DNA from: Diploptera punctata
Lineage: Eukaryota > Arthropoda > Insecta > Blattodea > Blaberidae
DNA length: 64,000 nt
Reading direction: 5' to 3'
Assembly (NCBI GenBank): GCA_030220185.1
Contig: JASPKZ010003845.1
Location: 62,001 to 126,000 of the forward strand
The translations under genes were made by a program, and so were the position numbers. This document shows positions 40,749-50,894 of the stretch, one piece after another; the first letter of the stretch is position 1, and each line of letters begins with the position of its first letter. The notes beneath the pieces are model-generated. The model made no database searches. It was not told where the DNA came from and saw only the letters and a list, made by a program, of their open reading frames with translations.

Positions 40749-41162
40749 TAATGTTTTAAGTAAACTCCTTCTCCACAATTATCCCTAAATCTTCAATCAC
40801 AATTTTATTTTACAGAGTTTATCAGATAATCACTTATCAGACAATTACACTTTCTCACAGTTTAACTTACAATAAACCTGTCGCTATCCAACACAAGACT
40901 CTCGCTGACCAATTATCGCAGACGACTGGCCGGCCTTCTCCTCCTCTCTTTTATATAAGCAGGGAGGAAAGCTCTAGTAACAGCTTCGCGCAACTTCGAA
41001 GCCCAGAAACCTCTGGCTTCCGATCTTTCTACAAGCAGAAGGAGACGCTGGTAGAAACGTCTGGCAACACATTCCAGACAATTCAAGTGGCTCTGCGGGT
41101 CACTAACTCGCTAGGGGCGACTCACCCGCGCAATTCAAACGCCGCTCACACGACATGTAACA
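40749..41162 (-). mobile_element. Possible solo LTR, minus strand
   Basis: On the minus strand the segment starts TGTTACATGTCGTGTGAGCG, has a TATA-like element CTTATATAAAAGAG (41% along), and further downstream AAAATAAAATTGTG, a polyadenylation-like signal. This is the layout of an LTR. I could not find matching direct repeats at the ends or a second copy in the window, so this stays tentative. A host promoter is the alternative. Confidence 0.35.
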
Positions 41163-41231
41163 ATAACTTTATTTCGTTTGCTCAGTCATTTCTGTAACTC
41201 AATCCGGCATTCATCGTTAGGCTTCTCAAAT

Positions 41232-41462
41232 TTATTTCTTTTCTAGGACGAGGTTGTCCGCCTCATACCCACCTGGAGGACCTGGGACTCTTCGGTTAGA
41301 GTTACCATACATCAGCCGAGAGAACCTCGTTTTAAGGCGCCAGGGATAGGATTTGCTGATTGTGTAAGCAGGATGAAGCCTGCCAACTAAGGCATTACTT
41401 GGTATTTGATAGATACTTCTACTCGGCATAGATGTATCCACCAAGACCACTAAATCAGTCAT
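41232..41462 (-). pseudogene. Family I repeat-encoded peptide (VPGPPG motif)
   Basis: A 76-codon minus frame ends RRVPGPPGGYEADNLVLEKK. The PGPPG-containing block recurs at 57660-57700 (KIPGPPGWVLILWASSS) and, weaker, at 60274-60320. I do not recognise the protein. It probably belongs to the body of an unclassified retroelement. Confidence 0.4.
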
Positions 41463-41509
41463 TCACCCTCCTCTTTTATGCTAAGGTCTCCAGGTCCCTC
41501 CCGTAGGCA

Positions 41510-41780
41510 GAGTTGGAATTAGGTTTTTGGCAGTGAAAAATATTCTCTAAGAAAAACCTGTGCTGACTCCGATTCATCCACAACGAATCCCTCATGCAAT
41601 GACCGAGACTGAAACTCAGGTCACAGAAGAGGAAGCGAACGTTTAACCATTTTCGCCACGGAACCGCCAGAACTTTAGTATTTGACCTACATAGACGGTG
41701 GAGATAAATGCTCCTCTCATCGCTGAGGTATCGAGTTCGCGTTTCGGTCAATCCATGTAGGTTTCGTGTAAAACCATGAC
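41510..41780. mobile_element. Head-to-head SINE S4 composite, copy 2
   Basis: The left half on the minus strand is an S4 head and body (CTGGCGGTTCCGTGGCGAAA as the tRNA-like start), and the right half from about 41690 is a plus-strand S4 head (TGCTCCTCTCATCGCTGAGG, GAGTTCGCGTTTCGGTCA). The junction AACTTTAGTATTTGACCTAC matches AACTTCCGTATTTGACATAA of copy 1 at 3628-3647. Confidence 0.55.
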
Positions 41781-41854
41781 AGAGGTGTTAATTTGGTGTT
41801 ATGTCCGCCTGGTGAGCAGCAGCAATGTTGGTTGTTGAGTTAGAGAAGTTAGAT

Positions 41855-42080
41855 GAAATTGAGTTTGTTATAAAACTTAACTCTCTGGCATTATCAAAAG
41901 ATATTCATGGCCACACATACATTAGCTGCATACATCCCTACCTTGAGCTAATGTTTTTCAATTATTTCCTGATTTCCTGTATAATTAATTTCCCTCAAAC
42001 CATGGTTTATGTTATTCTCTCACTTGTTTTCTTACCGTACCATCTGGGCGCATATCTGTTAAAACAGTGTTTTGAATCGT
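41855..42080 (-). mobile_element. LINE family A 3' end, minus strand
   Basis: TTAACTCTCTGGCATTATCA, then CATACATCCCTACCTTGAGC and CGTACCATCTGGGCGCATAT match the 3' 220 bp of the reference copy, decayed. Confidence 0.65.
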
Positions 42081-42364
42081 ACTGTAAAGGAAAAGATTAA
42101 AAACAAAAATTGGATATCGTGAAAACATGAGAAAATGTTTGGAAAATTGAAGAGTGTTATCTTACCAGCTATAAAACCACGTGCAGACTGACTCCATCCC
42201 GTTGCTAGGCAACCGTCTTCATAGATGTGTAAAAACTTCCAAAAGTCTTCGATGTTCTGACATCACAACGGACCGTGTAGAAATTCACTTGCTTTTTTAC
42301 AAGCAATAAAGTGGTTACATTGTTTTTTTATTCTATTCTTATAGACGCTATAAAATAATTCATA

Positions 42365-42455
42365 CATCTAGGAACAATAGTTACAAAGAAAGGAAAAAAT
42401 GCAGAAAGAAATTAAACATAAGCTCAACTCTGGAAGCACATGCTATTATAAAATT
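42365..42455 (+). mobile_element. LINE family A fragment, plus strand
   Basis: The segment encodes LGTIVTKKGKN and EIKHKLNSGSTCYYK, the YLGTIITN-EIKHRLNSG part of LINE A, next to the start of a LINE D copy. Confidence 0.65.
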
Positions 42456-42499
42456 TTAATTGTAATATAAAATTATAAAAACAATCCATAAAAAAGGGG

Positions 42500-43800
42500 A
42501 AAAAAGGAAAAAAAGACCAAAGTGAAAATTATAGAGGTATAACAGTAACAAGTACTATGAGTAGACTCTATGGACGTATACTAAAATATTATTTAGAAAA
42601 AAAACTATAGTGATATGGAATTAGAGGAACAGTCAGGATTTAGAGAAGGTCGTTCCGCATCCGACAATTTATTTTGCATTACTCAACTAATAGAAAACAA
42701 AATGCAATATGGACAACCTTTGCACCTACTATTTGTAGATCTTGAGAAAGCATACGACAATGTCCCTGTAGAGAAACTATGGATTGCTTTATGATGTATG
42801 GGAATTAAGACTATAATAATTAAAGCTATACAAAATTTATATGACAATTGCATATCTCAAATTAAAATTGGCAGTAAATTCTCACATGGTTTTACGATAA
42901 ATAAAGGTCTTCGTCAAGGTTGTTGTCTATCACCGACTCTGTTTAAAATATATGCACATGAAATATTACAGAAATGCAGGCGAAAATGTTCAAGCATGGC
43001 AATTCCTATTTCAAACAACAAAATTTTATTTTGCAGATGATCAATTGTTAATTGCACAAGATTATGAAGATTTAGAATATATGACTAGAAAATTAATAGA
43101 AGAATGTGAAAAATAGGGATTAAATTTGAACATGAGAAAAACAAAATATTTATCAATTGGTGAACCAGAACAAAATTTAATTTTGGAGACTGGAGAAACA
43201 ATAAAATCTTGTAGTGAGATCACATATTTATTAATTAAAATAAATAAAAAATGGGAGTTATGAAAAGAAAATTAGAAATAGAACTAATAAAGGAAAATTT
43301 GTAATTGCTTGCCTCAATGGAATATTGTGGGATAAAAATATAAGTAATAAAAATAAAATGAATATATATCATACAACTGTTAAAAGCATCATTACTTATG
43401 GAGCAGAACTTTGGTCATTAACAACAAAAACAAATAAGTTATTTTTGGCAACGGAAATGGATTTTATACGAAGGGCAGCAAGAATTTCAAGAAGAGAAAA
43501 AAATAGGAACTCAATTATAAGGGAGAAAATGAAGATGGAAGATACTATTTTAGATTATATTAAAACTCAGCAATTAAGATGGTACGGACATGTCCAGCGA
43601 ATGGAAAAGGATCGACTACCAAAATCTGTTTCGGAAAGGAAACCTGAGGGAAGACGAGGCAGAGGAAGACCTAAAACCTCCTGGAGTCAGGGAATATGTT
43701 TATACATGAAGGAGAAACATCAACAACCAGGAGATTGGATGGACCGACAAAATTGGCTATTAGGAATCGGACGATGTCAAAGACATTAATCAGCCGATGA
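42500..43800 (+). pseudogene. LINE family D reverse transcriptase, plus strand
   Basis: RT blocks in order, in shifting frames: ENYRGITVTSTMSRLYGRIL, EEQSGFREGRSASDNLFCIT, LLFVDLEKAYDNVPVEKLW (palm Asp), NKGLRQGCCLSPTLFKIYAH, a FADDQLLIAQD-like palm box near 43035, then in frame 43325-43789 IYHTTVKSIITYGAELWSLT, FIRRAARISRREKNRN and LRWYGHVQRMEKDRLPKSV. The C-terminus is complete (RRGRGRPKTSW). Frameshifts near 42790, 43020 and 43260 inactivate it. The N-terminal endonuclease is missing. Confidence 0.85.
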
Positions 43801-43817
43801 TCTATCTTTCTAAATTA

Positions 43818-43952
43818 TAAAATTGTTACCTTGTAAGTCCGTCTCCTCAACTTTGTAAAATATTAAATCTCTGTACGTCTCTCGGAACTATTGCTATCTT
43901 CAGCAGAAGGAGCAGGGGATAGTTGAGGAGACGGACTTACAAGATAATTTTA
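43818..43952. repeat. Inverted repeat with ~30 bp arms after LINE D
   Basis: AAAATTGTTACCTTGTAAGT and the following CCGTCTCCTCAACT at 43818-43851 are mirrored at 43921-43952, with 2-3 mismatches. The loop is about 69 bp. Confidence 0.75.
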
Positions 43953-44019
43953 TAAATTTAATTTTTTGACTAATATCCCAACGGAGTTTCTAATTTTATT
44001 AATGTTGATATGCTATTAT

Positions 44020-44323
44020 TCGATCACCGGTCGGGACACTTTTTTTCTGAGTGGGGTTTTTGTCGGGGATTTTCCTCAGCTGTAAGACAATTGTCAGAAA
44101 AACTTTAAGGCCCAAACGGTCCCCGAAGTCATATGGCCATCATCATCATCATCATCCTTATCATTATCATCATCACCATCACCATCAACATTCTTCACCG
44201 GTGTGGATAGCAATGGGAAGCTACCACACCTACACTTCCCTAGTAAAGTTGCAAAGCATATCATGAAAATGCTATGATTATAGTGAAAGACCTGCCCTCG
44301 GGCAGAATTAATATGGATGGATG
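44020..44323 (+). mobile_element. SINE S2, 5'-truncated, 13 bp TSD
   Basis: It starts within the B box (CGATCACCGGTCGGGACACT) and continues to the S2 3' end ATATGGATGGATG. GATATGCTATTAT flanks it at 44007-44019 and 44324-44336. The internal CAT/ATC tract is expanded. Confidence 0.85.
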
Positions 44324-44349
44324 GATATGCTATTATGCGTTACATGGAT

Positions 44350-44610
44350 TCTGGTCAAAACCTCTCTCAGAAAACATTAAACTACTAGTAATGCAAAACT
44401 GGTATTCTTCCAGTTACACTATGTGAATATGAAACATGGACTCTTACTTTAAGAGCGAAGGAATTAGAAATATTTGAGAATTAAGGTTTTAGGATTTTTA
44501 GATGAAAAAGACTCGTATAGATAGGTGAATGGAGAAAAATGAATTACAGTGGGCTACATGATATAATTTAAGGGAAAATAAATGTAATAAGATCAATTGA
44601 AGTGTTGGTA
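44350..44610 (+). pseudogene. LINE family A fragment, plus strand
   Basis: Plus-strand sequence encodes a decayed IKLLVMQNWYSSSYT and CEYETWTLTLRAKELEIFEN series, matching the KLKIYKTIILPV-YGCETWTLTLREERRLRVFEN part of LINE A, then fades at about 44610. Confidence 0.65.
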
Positions 44611-44689
44611 ATACAAAGAGACAAAGTAACATCCCACATTCCTAGTAAATAAGGGTTAAAGTAACTACATTTTTTTAGTAATAAAAGAT

Positions 44690-44862
44690 TCATCTGGCCG
44701 CCTTACAAGGGCTGCGCAGATATAGTTGGGTGGTGGGATTGCCACCTTACAGACTCCCAACTTGCTTCAGCTTTGTTTTTAGGGTGCTTTCCCTTAGGTA
44801 GATTGCCTTCTCTTCGGCTCTGAGCTCTACCTGCCCATTATATAATTTATATAAAACATTGG
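44690..44862. other. Unassigned G+C-richer segment
   Basis: GGCCGCCTTACAAGGGCTGC and the following TGGGTGGTGGGATTGCCACC stand out in base composition. This may be the upstream region of the adjoining LINE B. I cannot classify it. Confidence 0.3.
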
Positions 44863-44864
44863 CT

Positions 44865-45236
44865 GTTGCTTTGTGTTGTCTGGAAGTGAAAATTGGATAA
44901 TGAAATCAAGGGATAAATGCAGGATACATACTGCGGAAATGCTGTTTTTACGTAATGTGAAAGGATGCACAAGAGCGGATAGAATAAGGAATGAAACTAT
45001 ACGAGAAGAATTAAATATATATAAAATTGAAGATAAAATTAGCGAAAATATTAAGAAATGGACAGAACACTTAATGAGAATGAACAACGAAAGAATACCA
45101 AAAAGAACCTTCCTGTATAATCCCAGAGGAACAAGAGATGTTGGCCGACCACATAGAAGATGGACTCCACTTTTAACTTCGCCGTAACAGGCTGCATAGC
45201 CTAAACCTTGTAGTAGTAGAAGAAGAAGAAGAAGTA
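44865..45236 (+). pseudogene. LINE family B C-terminal fragment, plus strand
   Basis: The frame at 44873-45187 contains MLSGSENWIMKSRDKCRIHT, AEMLFLRNVKGCTRADRIRN and KKWTEHLMRMNNERIPKRTF, then a GTRDVGRPHRRW end. It closes with a GTAGTAGTAGAAGAAGAAG tail. About 104 codons are open. Confidence 0.8.
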
Positions 45237-45399
45237 ACTACATCATAGGCTAATAAAAATAGAAGCACATGAGAAAAAAAGAACATAGATGTTCTTGTTC
45301 TAGAACAATTTAGAGATTCAGTATATAGATTTGATGTATTTCTTTAATTGGACTTCGTTTCCTTGTATTTCCAACGCTTCAATTAAGCCCCGTAGACTG

Positions 45400-45650
45400 C
45401 CGTGGGTATGATATGTAAAACGAATAGGAAATGAGAGAAGGGGATGGAAATTCTTGTAGGAAAACTAGACGGAAAGCACCTATTAGCTACATGAAGTGTA
45501 AGTTGTATAAGGTGGGAAAATAAAGTAACAAATATATGAAGGAGGTGAATTGTACAAGGAATGATTGGAAAACATAAGCCCAGGACAGGGATGCATTGAG
45601 AGTTTATGTCCACAAGACTATGAACTTCCGGGTTCGATAGTGAAAGTGTG
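45400..45650 (+). mobile_element. LINE family A 3' end, plus strand
   Basis: It runs from the VWKLLVGK-like segment (ATTCTTGTAGGAAAACTAGA) to RVYVHKTMNFRVR and the terminal GTTCGATAGTGAAAGTG. It is decayed. Confidence 0.65.
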
Positions 45651-45858
45651 TTTGTTTTATAACATTTGTATACCATAGAGGATCTTATGTGAAGTTGTGT
45701 GTTTCTTTTGTTTTATGTTATGTCGACATTCACTCATTTATTTCTAGCGAAATTAGAAGGAACGAAGCTATTGAGGTTGTTTTCATGAAACGATTTTTAA
45801 AACATTTTTACAGATCTTTACTGATCATATCTAGTAGACATCGAAAATGATCATGATC

Positions 45859-45892
<34 letters not shown>

Positions 45893-45934
45893 ATCTTCAT
45901 TGTTTACGTAAAAATAATTATAACATTGAAATAA

Positions 45935-45983
<49 letters not shown>

Positions 45984-46005
45984 TGTGTGTGTGTGTGTGT
46001 GTGTC
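45859..46005. repeat. (TA)n and (TG)n microsatellites
   Basis: TA arrays at 45859-45890 and 45935-45956, the second merging into a long TG run to 46003. Confidence 0.95.
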
Positions 46006-46141
46006 AAAAAACAATAAGGAATTATACTTGCCGCCGCGCCGGGTGGATTATAGAGTGTACCTGTACCTGAAATTATTTTTCGGCCTCATTGTATACCCTT
46101 TATGCGAAATGCAGATACCTGTTATACAAATAACCATAGTA

Positions 46142-46748
46142 CTGTAAAATCGTAAATTAGTTTCAGTTCTGAGACCGGTCTTTCACAGGTAGCGTTCTGA
46201 ATTTACGGAATAAAGATGCCTAAAACGTATGTACCATTGTCATTAAACAAAAAAAGTGAAAGTGATTGAAGATAAATCTCCAAATTTCCGGACCGATGCT
46301 CCAAACGCCAGCTCTATCTGATGCTAAATCCGTAGGGAATAACGATTTCAAGGCATCTTCAGGTTGACTGAACAATTTAAAAAGAAGCACAATGTAGTGT
46401 GGAATGAAATTTGCGGGAAATCAAAGGATGTGGACGAAAGTGTAGCTAGTGATCGGAAATCGAATCTGCAAACTTTAATTTCAGGATACGCGCCTAAGAG
46501 ACATTTTTAACGCTGTGGAAACGGGACTGTTTTTATTTCGCGCGTTACCGTCGAAGTCGCTCATACATACTATACTCCAGTTTTCAAAGCAGCGGAATTA
46601 CAATTAATCCAAGGTACGTAAAAATACATTTACGGTACCCTATAACCTAAGATTGTTAATAAGTTTTAGTTTTTTATAGTGCAAAATTTTGTCTAATGCG
46701 GATAAAAATAATTGTACCATACGATTCCGCTTTGAGTAAGTTTTACTG
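46142..46748 (+). mobile_element. pogo/Tigger-like DNA transposon remnant
   Basis: The plus strand at about 46215-46570 encodes, in shifting frames, pieces of a pogo/Tigger transposase: KSKDVDESVASDRKSNLQTL and then DIFNAVETGLFLFRALPSKS. Family members have NADETG at this point, so the first catalytic Asp has become Val. The ends fit short inverted repeats next to a TA target site: TA at 46140-46141 followed by CTGTAAAAT, and TTTTACTG followed by TA at 46749-46750. At about 607 bp it is internally deleted. Alternative: a chance DDE-like fragment, which I think unlikely given two blocks in order. Confidence 0.6.
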
Positions 46749-46974
46749 TAATATGTTATTTCTTACATGTAATTAAATTAATAGTATTGTGTAAATAAAA
46801 CATCAAGTGTACTATTACGGTGCTCACTTCACGGCCGCCATTTGGAATTTCATATCAAATATATTTGGAGAGATGTATTTTGATAATTTAATATAATCGT
46901 TCGTCGAATTTATTTTCGATGTCGGGAAATGATAGATTCGTATGTTTTAACTAAAATATCATTTTGAGCATATC

Positions 46975-47598
46975 TAACAAGGGAACTGTCAACTATAACA
47001 TGCCGAAACCTACCTTGAAATTTGTCCGAGAGAAATATTGTGATATACAAAGTACGTGTCCAACAAAAAAAAAAATCTAAATTTGAAGAGAAAAATTTTC
47101 GCCTAGACCGGGACTCGAACCCGGGACCCTTGGCTTTCCGGGCCAAGTGCTCTACCAACTGAACTACCGAGGCGAGTTACGATCTAGACGCAATTTTTTC
47201 TCTTATCTTTTTAACTGGAAGGCACTAAACCCCAGTGTCAAATCTCTGATTTAAAAGGTAAGGAAGTAATTCCCGCCTCATTTCACTCCACTCTTAACTA
47301 ACGCAAGGATGCACATCCACTCCGTACAGTATATTGCCATTGCTGGATTCTGGCTTTGATTTCTGTGCCTTGTAGTTAAAAATGGCAGAAAATGTTTTTG
47401 TACGCGGCCTTGGTATTATCGCCTCAAGATGAGTTGTCCAGCAACTCGCTTTGTTTCCCCGCAGCTGTTATATATAATTAAATACAAAGATGCCGACACC
47501 GCAACTATAATAATTTGCATGTTTATCACATCACAACGCTTCTCTGAGGGAAATTCCAAGGTAGGTTTCGGTATGCAATTGTTGACAGTTCCCTTGTA
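46975..47598. mobile_element. Non-autonomous element with long inverted repeats (copy 2)
   Basis: The ends TAACAAGGGAACTGTCAACT and ...TTGACAGTTCCCTTGTA match copy 1 at 32401-32825. The right side retains the inner part (GATTTCTGTGCCTTGTAGTT) in inverted orientation. The left arm is short (about 70 bp) because the space is occupied by a tRNA-like sequence and a further insertion. Segment 47410-47510 is not in copy 1 and has an inverted partner at 47805-47952. Confidence 0.7.
47101..47173 (-). tRNA. tRNA-like sequence, anticodon position GGA, probably non-functional
   Basis: The minus strand folds as a cloverleaf: acceptor GCCTCGG/TCTAGGC with one mismatch, D arm with an intact A box (TAGTTCAGTTGGTAGAGC), anticodon arm TTGGC-CCGGAAA-GCCAA, short variable loop, T arm CCGGG-TTCGAGT-CCCGG. 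The GGA anticodon would mean serine, but serine tRNAs have a long variable arm and position 33 should be U. It is therefore a tRNA-derived repeat head rather than a working tRNA gene. The promoter boxes look intact. Confidence 0.55.
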
Positions 47599-47804
47599 AG
47601 TTAAAATTGATTAAACAGTTCTCGTGATACCAAGTTAATTGTTGAAGCCCGACATTCAGTTTTCTTCCTTTGGAAACATTTTTGCCAATATGACGTATGT
47701 GAGCTGTTTTCTATGCATTGAAAGATTTCTATCTATCGCCTCGCTAGGATGGTTTCCGTTTATATAAAAGCGGGTGCCGCGCGACAATGCTTGACAATGA
47801 TTAA

Positions 47805-47952
47805 CATACTGAATTATTATAGTGGCTATAGTCGGCGGTAGTCGGCATCTTTGTATCTTAATTATACATGTATTTAATTATATATAATAGCTGCGGAGAA
47901 ACAAAACGAGCCGCTGGGCAACCATCATACGAGCAGTAAGGCGATAATAACG
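47805..47952. repeat. Repeat Y, plus-orientation copy
   Basis: GGCATCTTTGTATCTTAATT, then AATAGCTGCGGAGAAACAAA and GCTGGGCAACCATC followed by AGGCGATAATA mirror the reverse complement of 47410-47510. The partner lies in the long-inverted-repeat element. Confidence 0.6.
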
Positions 47953-48855
47953 TCTGATGAATGGGCTTTAAGAGCAAGCAAAATCTATTTAATTGTGACG
48001 GGTCCGAAAATACTGCTTCGGGGAACGTATATGGTATTTTGAAAATTTCGTACGTTAAAATAATATATTTTAGATTATGTTGATGAAAGTTGCGTGTGTT
48101 AAAACTAATTTGAGAACTATAATAGTTTATTTTCACACAACACTTTAATAACGTAAATATCACAAATTCGAGGTGATATGAAATAAAGAAATTACCACAT
48201 CTGCTTCTCCCGCCCTTTCCCTCTTAAAACTTTACTTCAAAAAAACATGGCCACCTAGTAATTAGTAAAACAGAAAGATAAGTTTGAAAATGAGGAGAGA
48301 AATGTGGTGAAAAACAATTAAAGATAAAGTAAAACAAATTGATTTTAAAAACAAAAGAACTCTTCTTTTATCTTAAGTCTATTAAGCAGACTGCATGTAG
48401 ACAAAGTTGAACAGGACACAAAAAACAAGAAGATATTACTGGGAACTAAAAACACGGTACATTAATCGTGAAGTCTTTACCTTTTTCTTTTTCTCTCTGG
48501 TTTTCATCTCCATGGCGACCACTATCAATAACAGAACTCTCTCGCAAGAGCGGTGAAAGGACTTATTTGTCTCCAGACTTTCTTTTATTTACTTTTTTTT
48601 TGCGAAAACATCCTTTAAGCCAATTCACAATTAACAACATTTGCATTTCATCCTTTTATAGAGAAGAGCACAGAAGCCTCAGTGGATATTATCTTATCCA
48701 GCTTTTTTGTAAATTTTAATTTAAGCTCGCGCAACCTGATAATGAAGGCTTGCGACAAAACATGTCCTCTTAAATGGAATGTGTTCTTGGTCTATAGCCA
48801 TTTAAACGTGCATTGATTCTAATTTATTGTCGAGGTCCAACAACCATTATATAAA
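47953..48855. other. Unassigned region
   Basis: An 83-codon plus frame (48468-48719) and a 101-codon minus frame (47858-48163) have no recognised domain. No repeat partner was found. Confidence 0.4.
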
Positions 48856-48881
48856 TAATAATAATAATAATAATAATACAA

Positions 48882-48938
<57 letters not shown>

Positions 48939-48945
48939 CAGCATC
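48856..48945. repeat. (AAT)n microsatellite
   Basis: About 90 bp of AAT repeats directly before the 3' end of a minus-strand LINE. Confidence 0.95.
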
Positions 48946-49500
48946 ATCAAGTAATTAAACTTTAGGTCTGTTCCGATCTCATATTAGAATTGGTCTGACC
49001 ATATTTTACTGGGTCTTCCTATATTTCTACGTTCTAGTGGTCTGTAGTAAAGAATCTGTTTCGGGATTCTGTTGTTATGCATTCTATTTATGTGGTCCAT
49101 CCATTCATCTCTGTATTGTGCATTCTTATCCAATAGCTTGAATATATTTAGTTCTGTTCATATGTATTAATTTCGTTTCCAATCTGCTATTGTATAGCCA
49201 ACAACATCCCTCAAAAACCTGATTTCTAAAGTTTCTATCCTTCGTTCCTGGTTAGGACCCAATGTTCCAACCCATATAGTAGTGTTGGAAACGCCATTAT
49301 TTTATAAAATATAAAAGTGTCTCTTTCTAGTTTCTTTGATACTTCTTTTTTTGATGCTGTACGTATAATTTAATGTATTTATTTTGTTTACAATGTCTTC
49401 ACTTTCATCTATATGACACATTGTTTCCCAGATAATTAAATTTGTTCACCTGTTCTATTGTTTTATTCTTTAATGAGTTTTTTTGCTTTTAATTGTTCAT
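48946..49500 (-). pseudogene. LINE family B, minus strand, decayed
   Basis: CAGCATCATCAAGTAATTAA at the left resembles the short tandem tail. GGTCTGTTCCGATCTCATAT, CTACGTTCTAGTGGTCTG and CATTTATGTGGTCCATCCA match the C-terminal region of other LINE B copies on the minus strand; TTATTTTATAAAATATAAAA matches the FYK segment. Many stops. Confidence 0.65.
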
Positions 49501-49504
49501 ACTC

Positions 49505-49625
49505 TCGAAAAGCTAAAACTTTAAATAATATTAATATTAATAATAGTAATAATAATAATAATAATATTATTATACAGATAATAATGATGGTGCTGATAAT
49601 AATACTCTAATAGTAATAATAATTT
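49505..49625. repeat. AAT/AATATT microsatellite
   Basis: Interrupted AAT and TTATTA arrays at the boundary between two LINE fragments. Confidence 0.85.
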
Positions 49626-49689
49626 TTATTACAATTTTTTTCTAAGTACAGTAGTTTTTCCTTTAACTTAAATGATTTTTTTTTTTAAT

Positions 49690-50268
49690 TCGTATGCGCA
49701 TACGTTTTCGTCAATTCGTTCTATTCATACTCCTCCCGATCCCATTCATCCATTGTTCCTGTGGTTTTCCACTTACTCCGCCTTCAGCATTCCATTAAAA
49801 AATCATGTTCGAAATTCTGTCTTCTTCCATTTTTTAATGTGTCCAAACTAACTCAATTTTAGTTCTTCAATTACTTCAATAATATTATTTTGCAATTTTA
49901 TCATCTCTTTGTTTCTAATTATATTATTTTTTATTGCCGCTCTACGCGAATAGTCCGTTTCTGTAGCCAATACTTTACTTGCATGTGGCTATAATAGTAT
50001 CCAAGTGTCAGCTCCATATAATATCTTACTTTGAACTAATGATTGTATGATTATTGTTTTTGTGTTATTTACAATATTACAATATTCAATCTCCAAAGAA
50101 CTGAATTCAGCATAACAATTATTATTATACCCGTTTTTTCATCTTTTTTTTATTTTTTCGATTTCAGCTGAACCTCTTTCATCAGATTCTAAAATGGCCA
50201 AATATTTAAATTTATTGCTTTGGTGAATTTCTTCTTGATCAATCTCTTCTTGTTCATCATCTTCCATC
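49690..50268 (-). pseudogene. LINE family D-like, minus strand, strongly decayed
   Basis: The minus strand shows KLSWTH-like sequence (TTTAATGTGTCCAAACTAAC), then IIRNKEMIKLQN, a RRAAIKN region (TTATTGCCGCTCTACGC), and YGADTWI (GTGTCAGCTCCATATAATAT). The order agrees with LINE D (AELWSLT, then FIRRAA, then WYGH). No frame longer than about 40 codons remains. Confidence 0.5.
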
Positions 50269-50269
50269 T

Positions 50270-50274
50270 TCAAT

Positions 50275-50308
<34 letters not shown>

Positions 50309-50312
50309 GCAA
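50270..50312. repeat. (AAT)n microsatellite
   Basis: About 40 bp of AAT repeats at the upstream edge of the decayed minus-strand LINE D-like copy. Confidence 0.9.
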
Positions 50313-50834
50313 TAATAATTTTTATCAATAATTTTTCTCCACTGCAGTAGTGTTTCGTCAACCTAAAGTAATTTTGTTCTTTCAATAATCCCTGTCTTGC
50401 GCATATTCTTGTGTCATTTTCATTATACGTATTAATACACTTTCTTTTCCCATCCACTGTTACTTTGGCTTTTATGGTTTTAATAAAATATCACATTAAT
50501 CAGAACTAAGTTAAAAATTAATTAAATATTTTTAAATAATGGTTCTTTTTATGGAGAATCTAGATACATCAAAATCCATTTGAAAAAAAAAATTGACTTG
50601 AATCCTTCAATTTATTATTTTATTATTACTGATATTTTTTCCATAAACGAGTAAGTGCTCATGCACATAATTTTGTTTCAGATTTGGTTAGTAATTCCCT
50701 ATTAATCTGGAAAGTTTATGATTTTGTATAAGGAATATGTTTATTATTATTATTTTTATACTTTTGTAATACGAATTTGAAAGCTTGAAAAAAGTAAATA
50801 ACTAACTTGCCCATTGCAGCCTATGAGGCTTAAC

Positions 50835-50835
<1 letters not shown>
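50313..50835. other. Unassigned A+T-rich region
   Basis: No supportable gene or repeat. Confidence 0.4.

Positions 50836-50881
<46 letters not shown>
50836..50881. repeat. (TTA)n microsatellite
   Basis: A pure TTA array of about 45 bp. Confidence 0.95.
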
Positions 50882-50883
<2 letters not shown>

Positions 50884-50894
50884 TACAGAGCAAT

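Noticed and set aside
47101..47173. Functional tRNA-Ser
   Set aside because: Short variable loop and non-U at position 33 do not fit serine tRNA; treated as tRNA-derived repeat.
47858..48163. A 101-codon minus frame
   Set aside because: Overlaps repeat Y, has no recognised motif, and is A+T-rich at a length compatible with chance.
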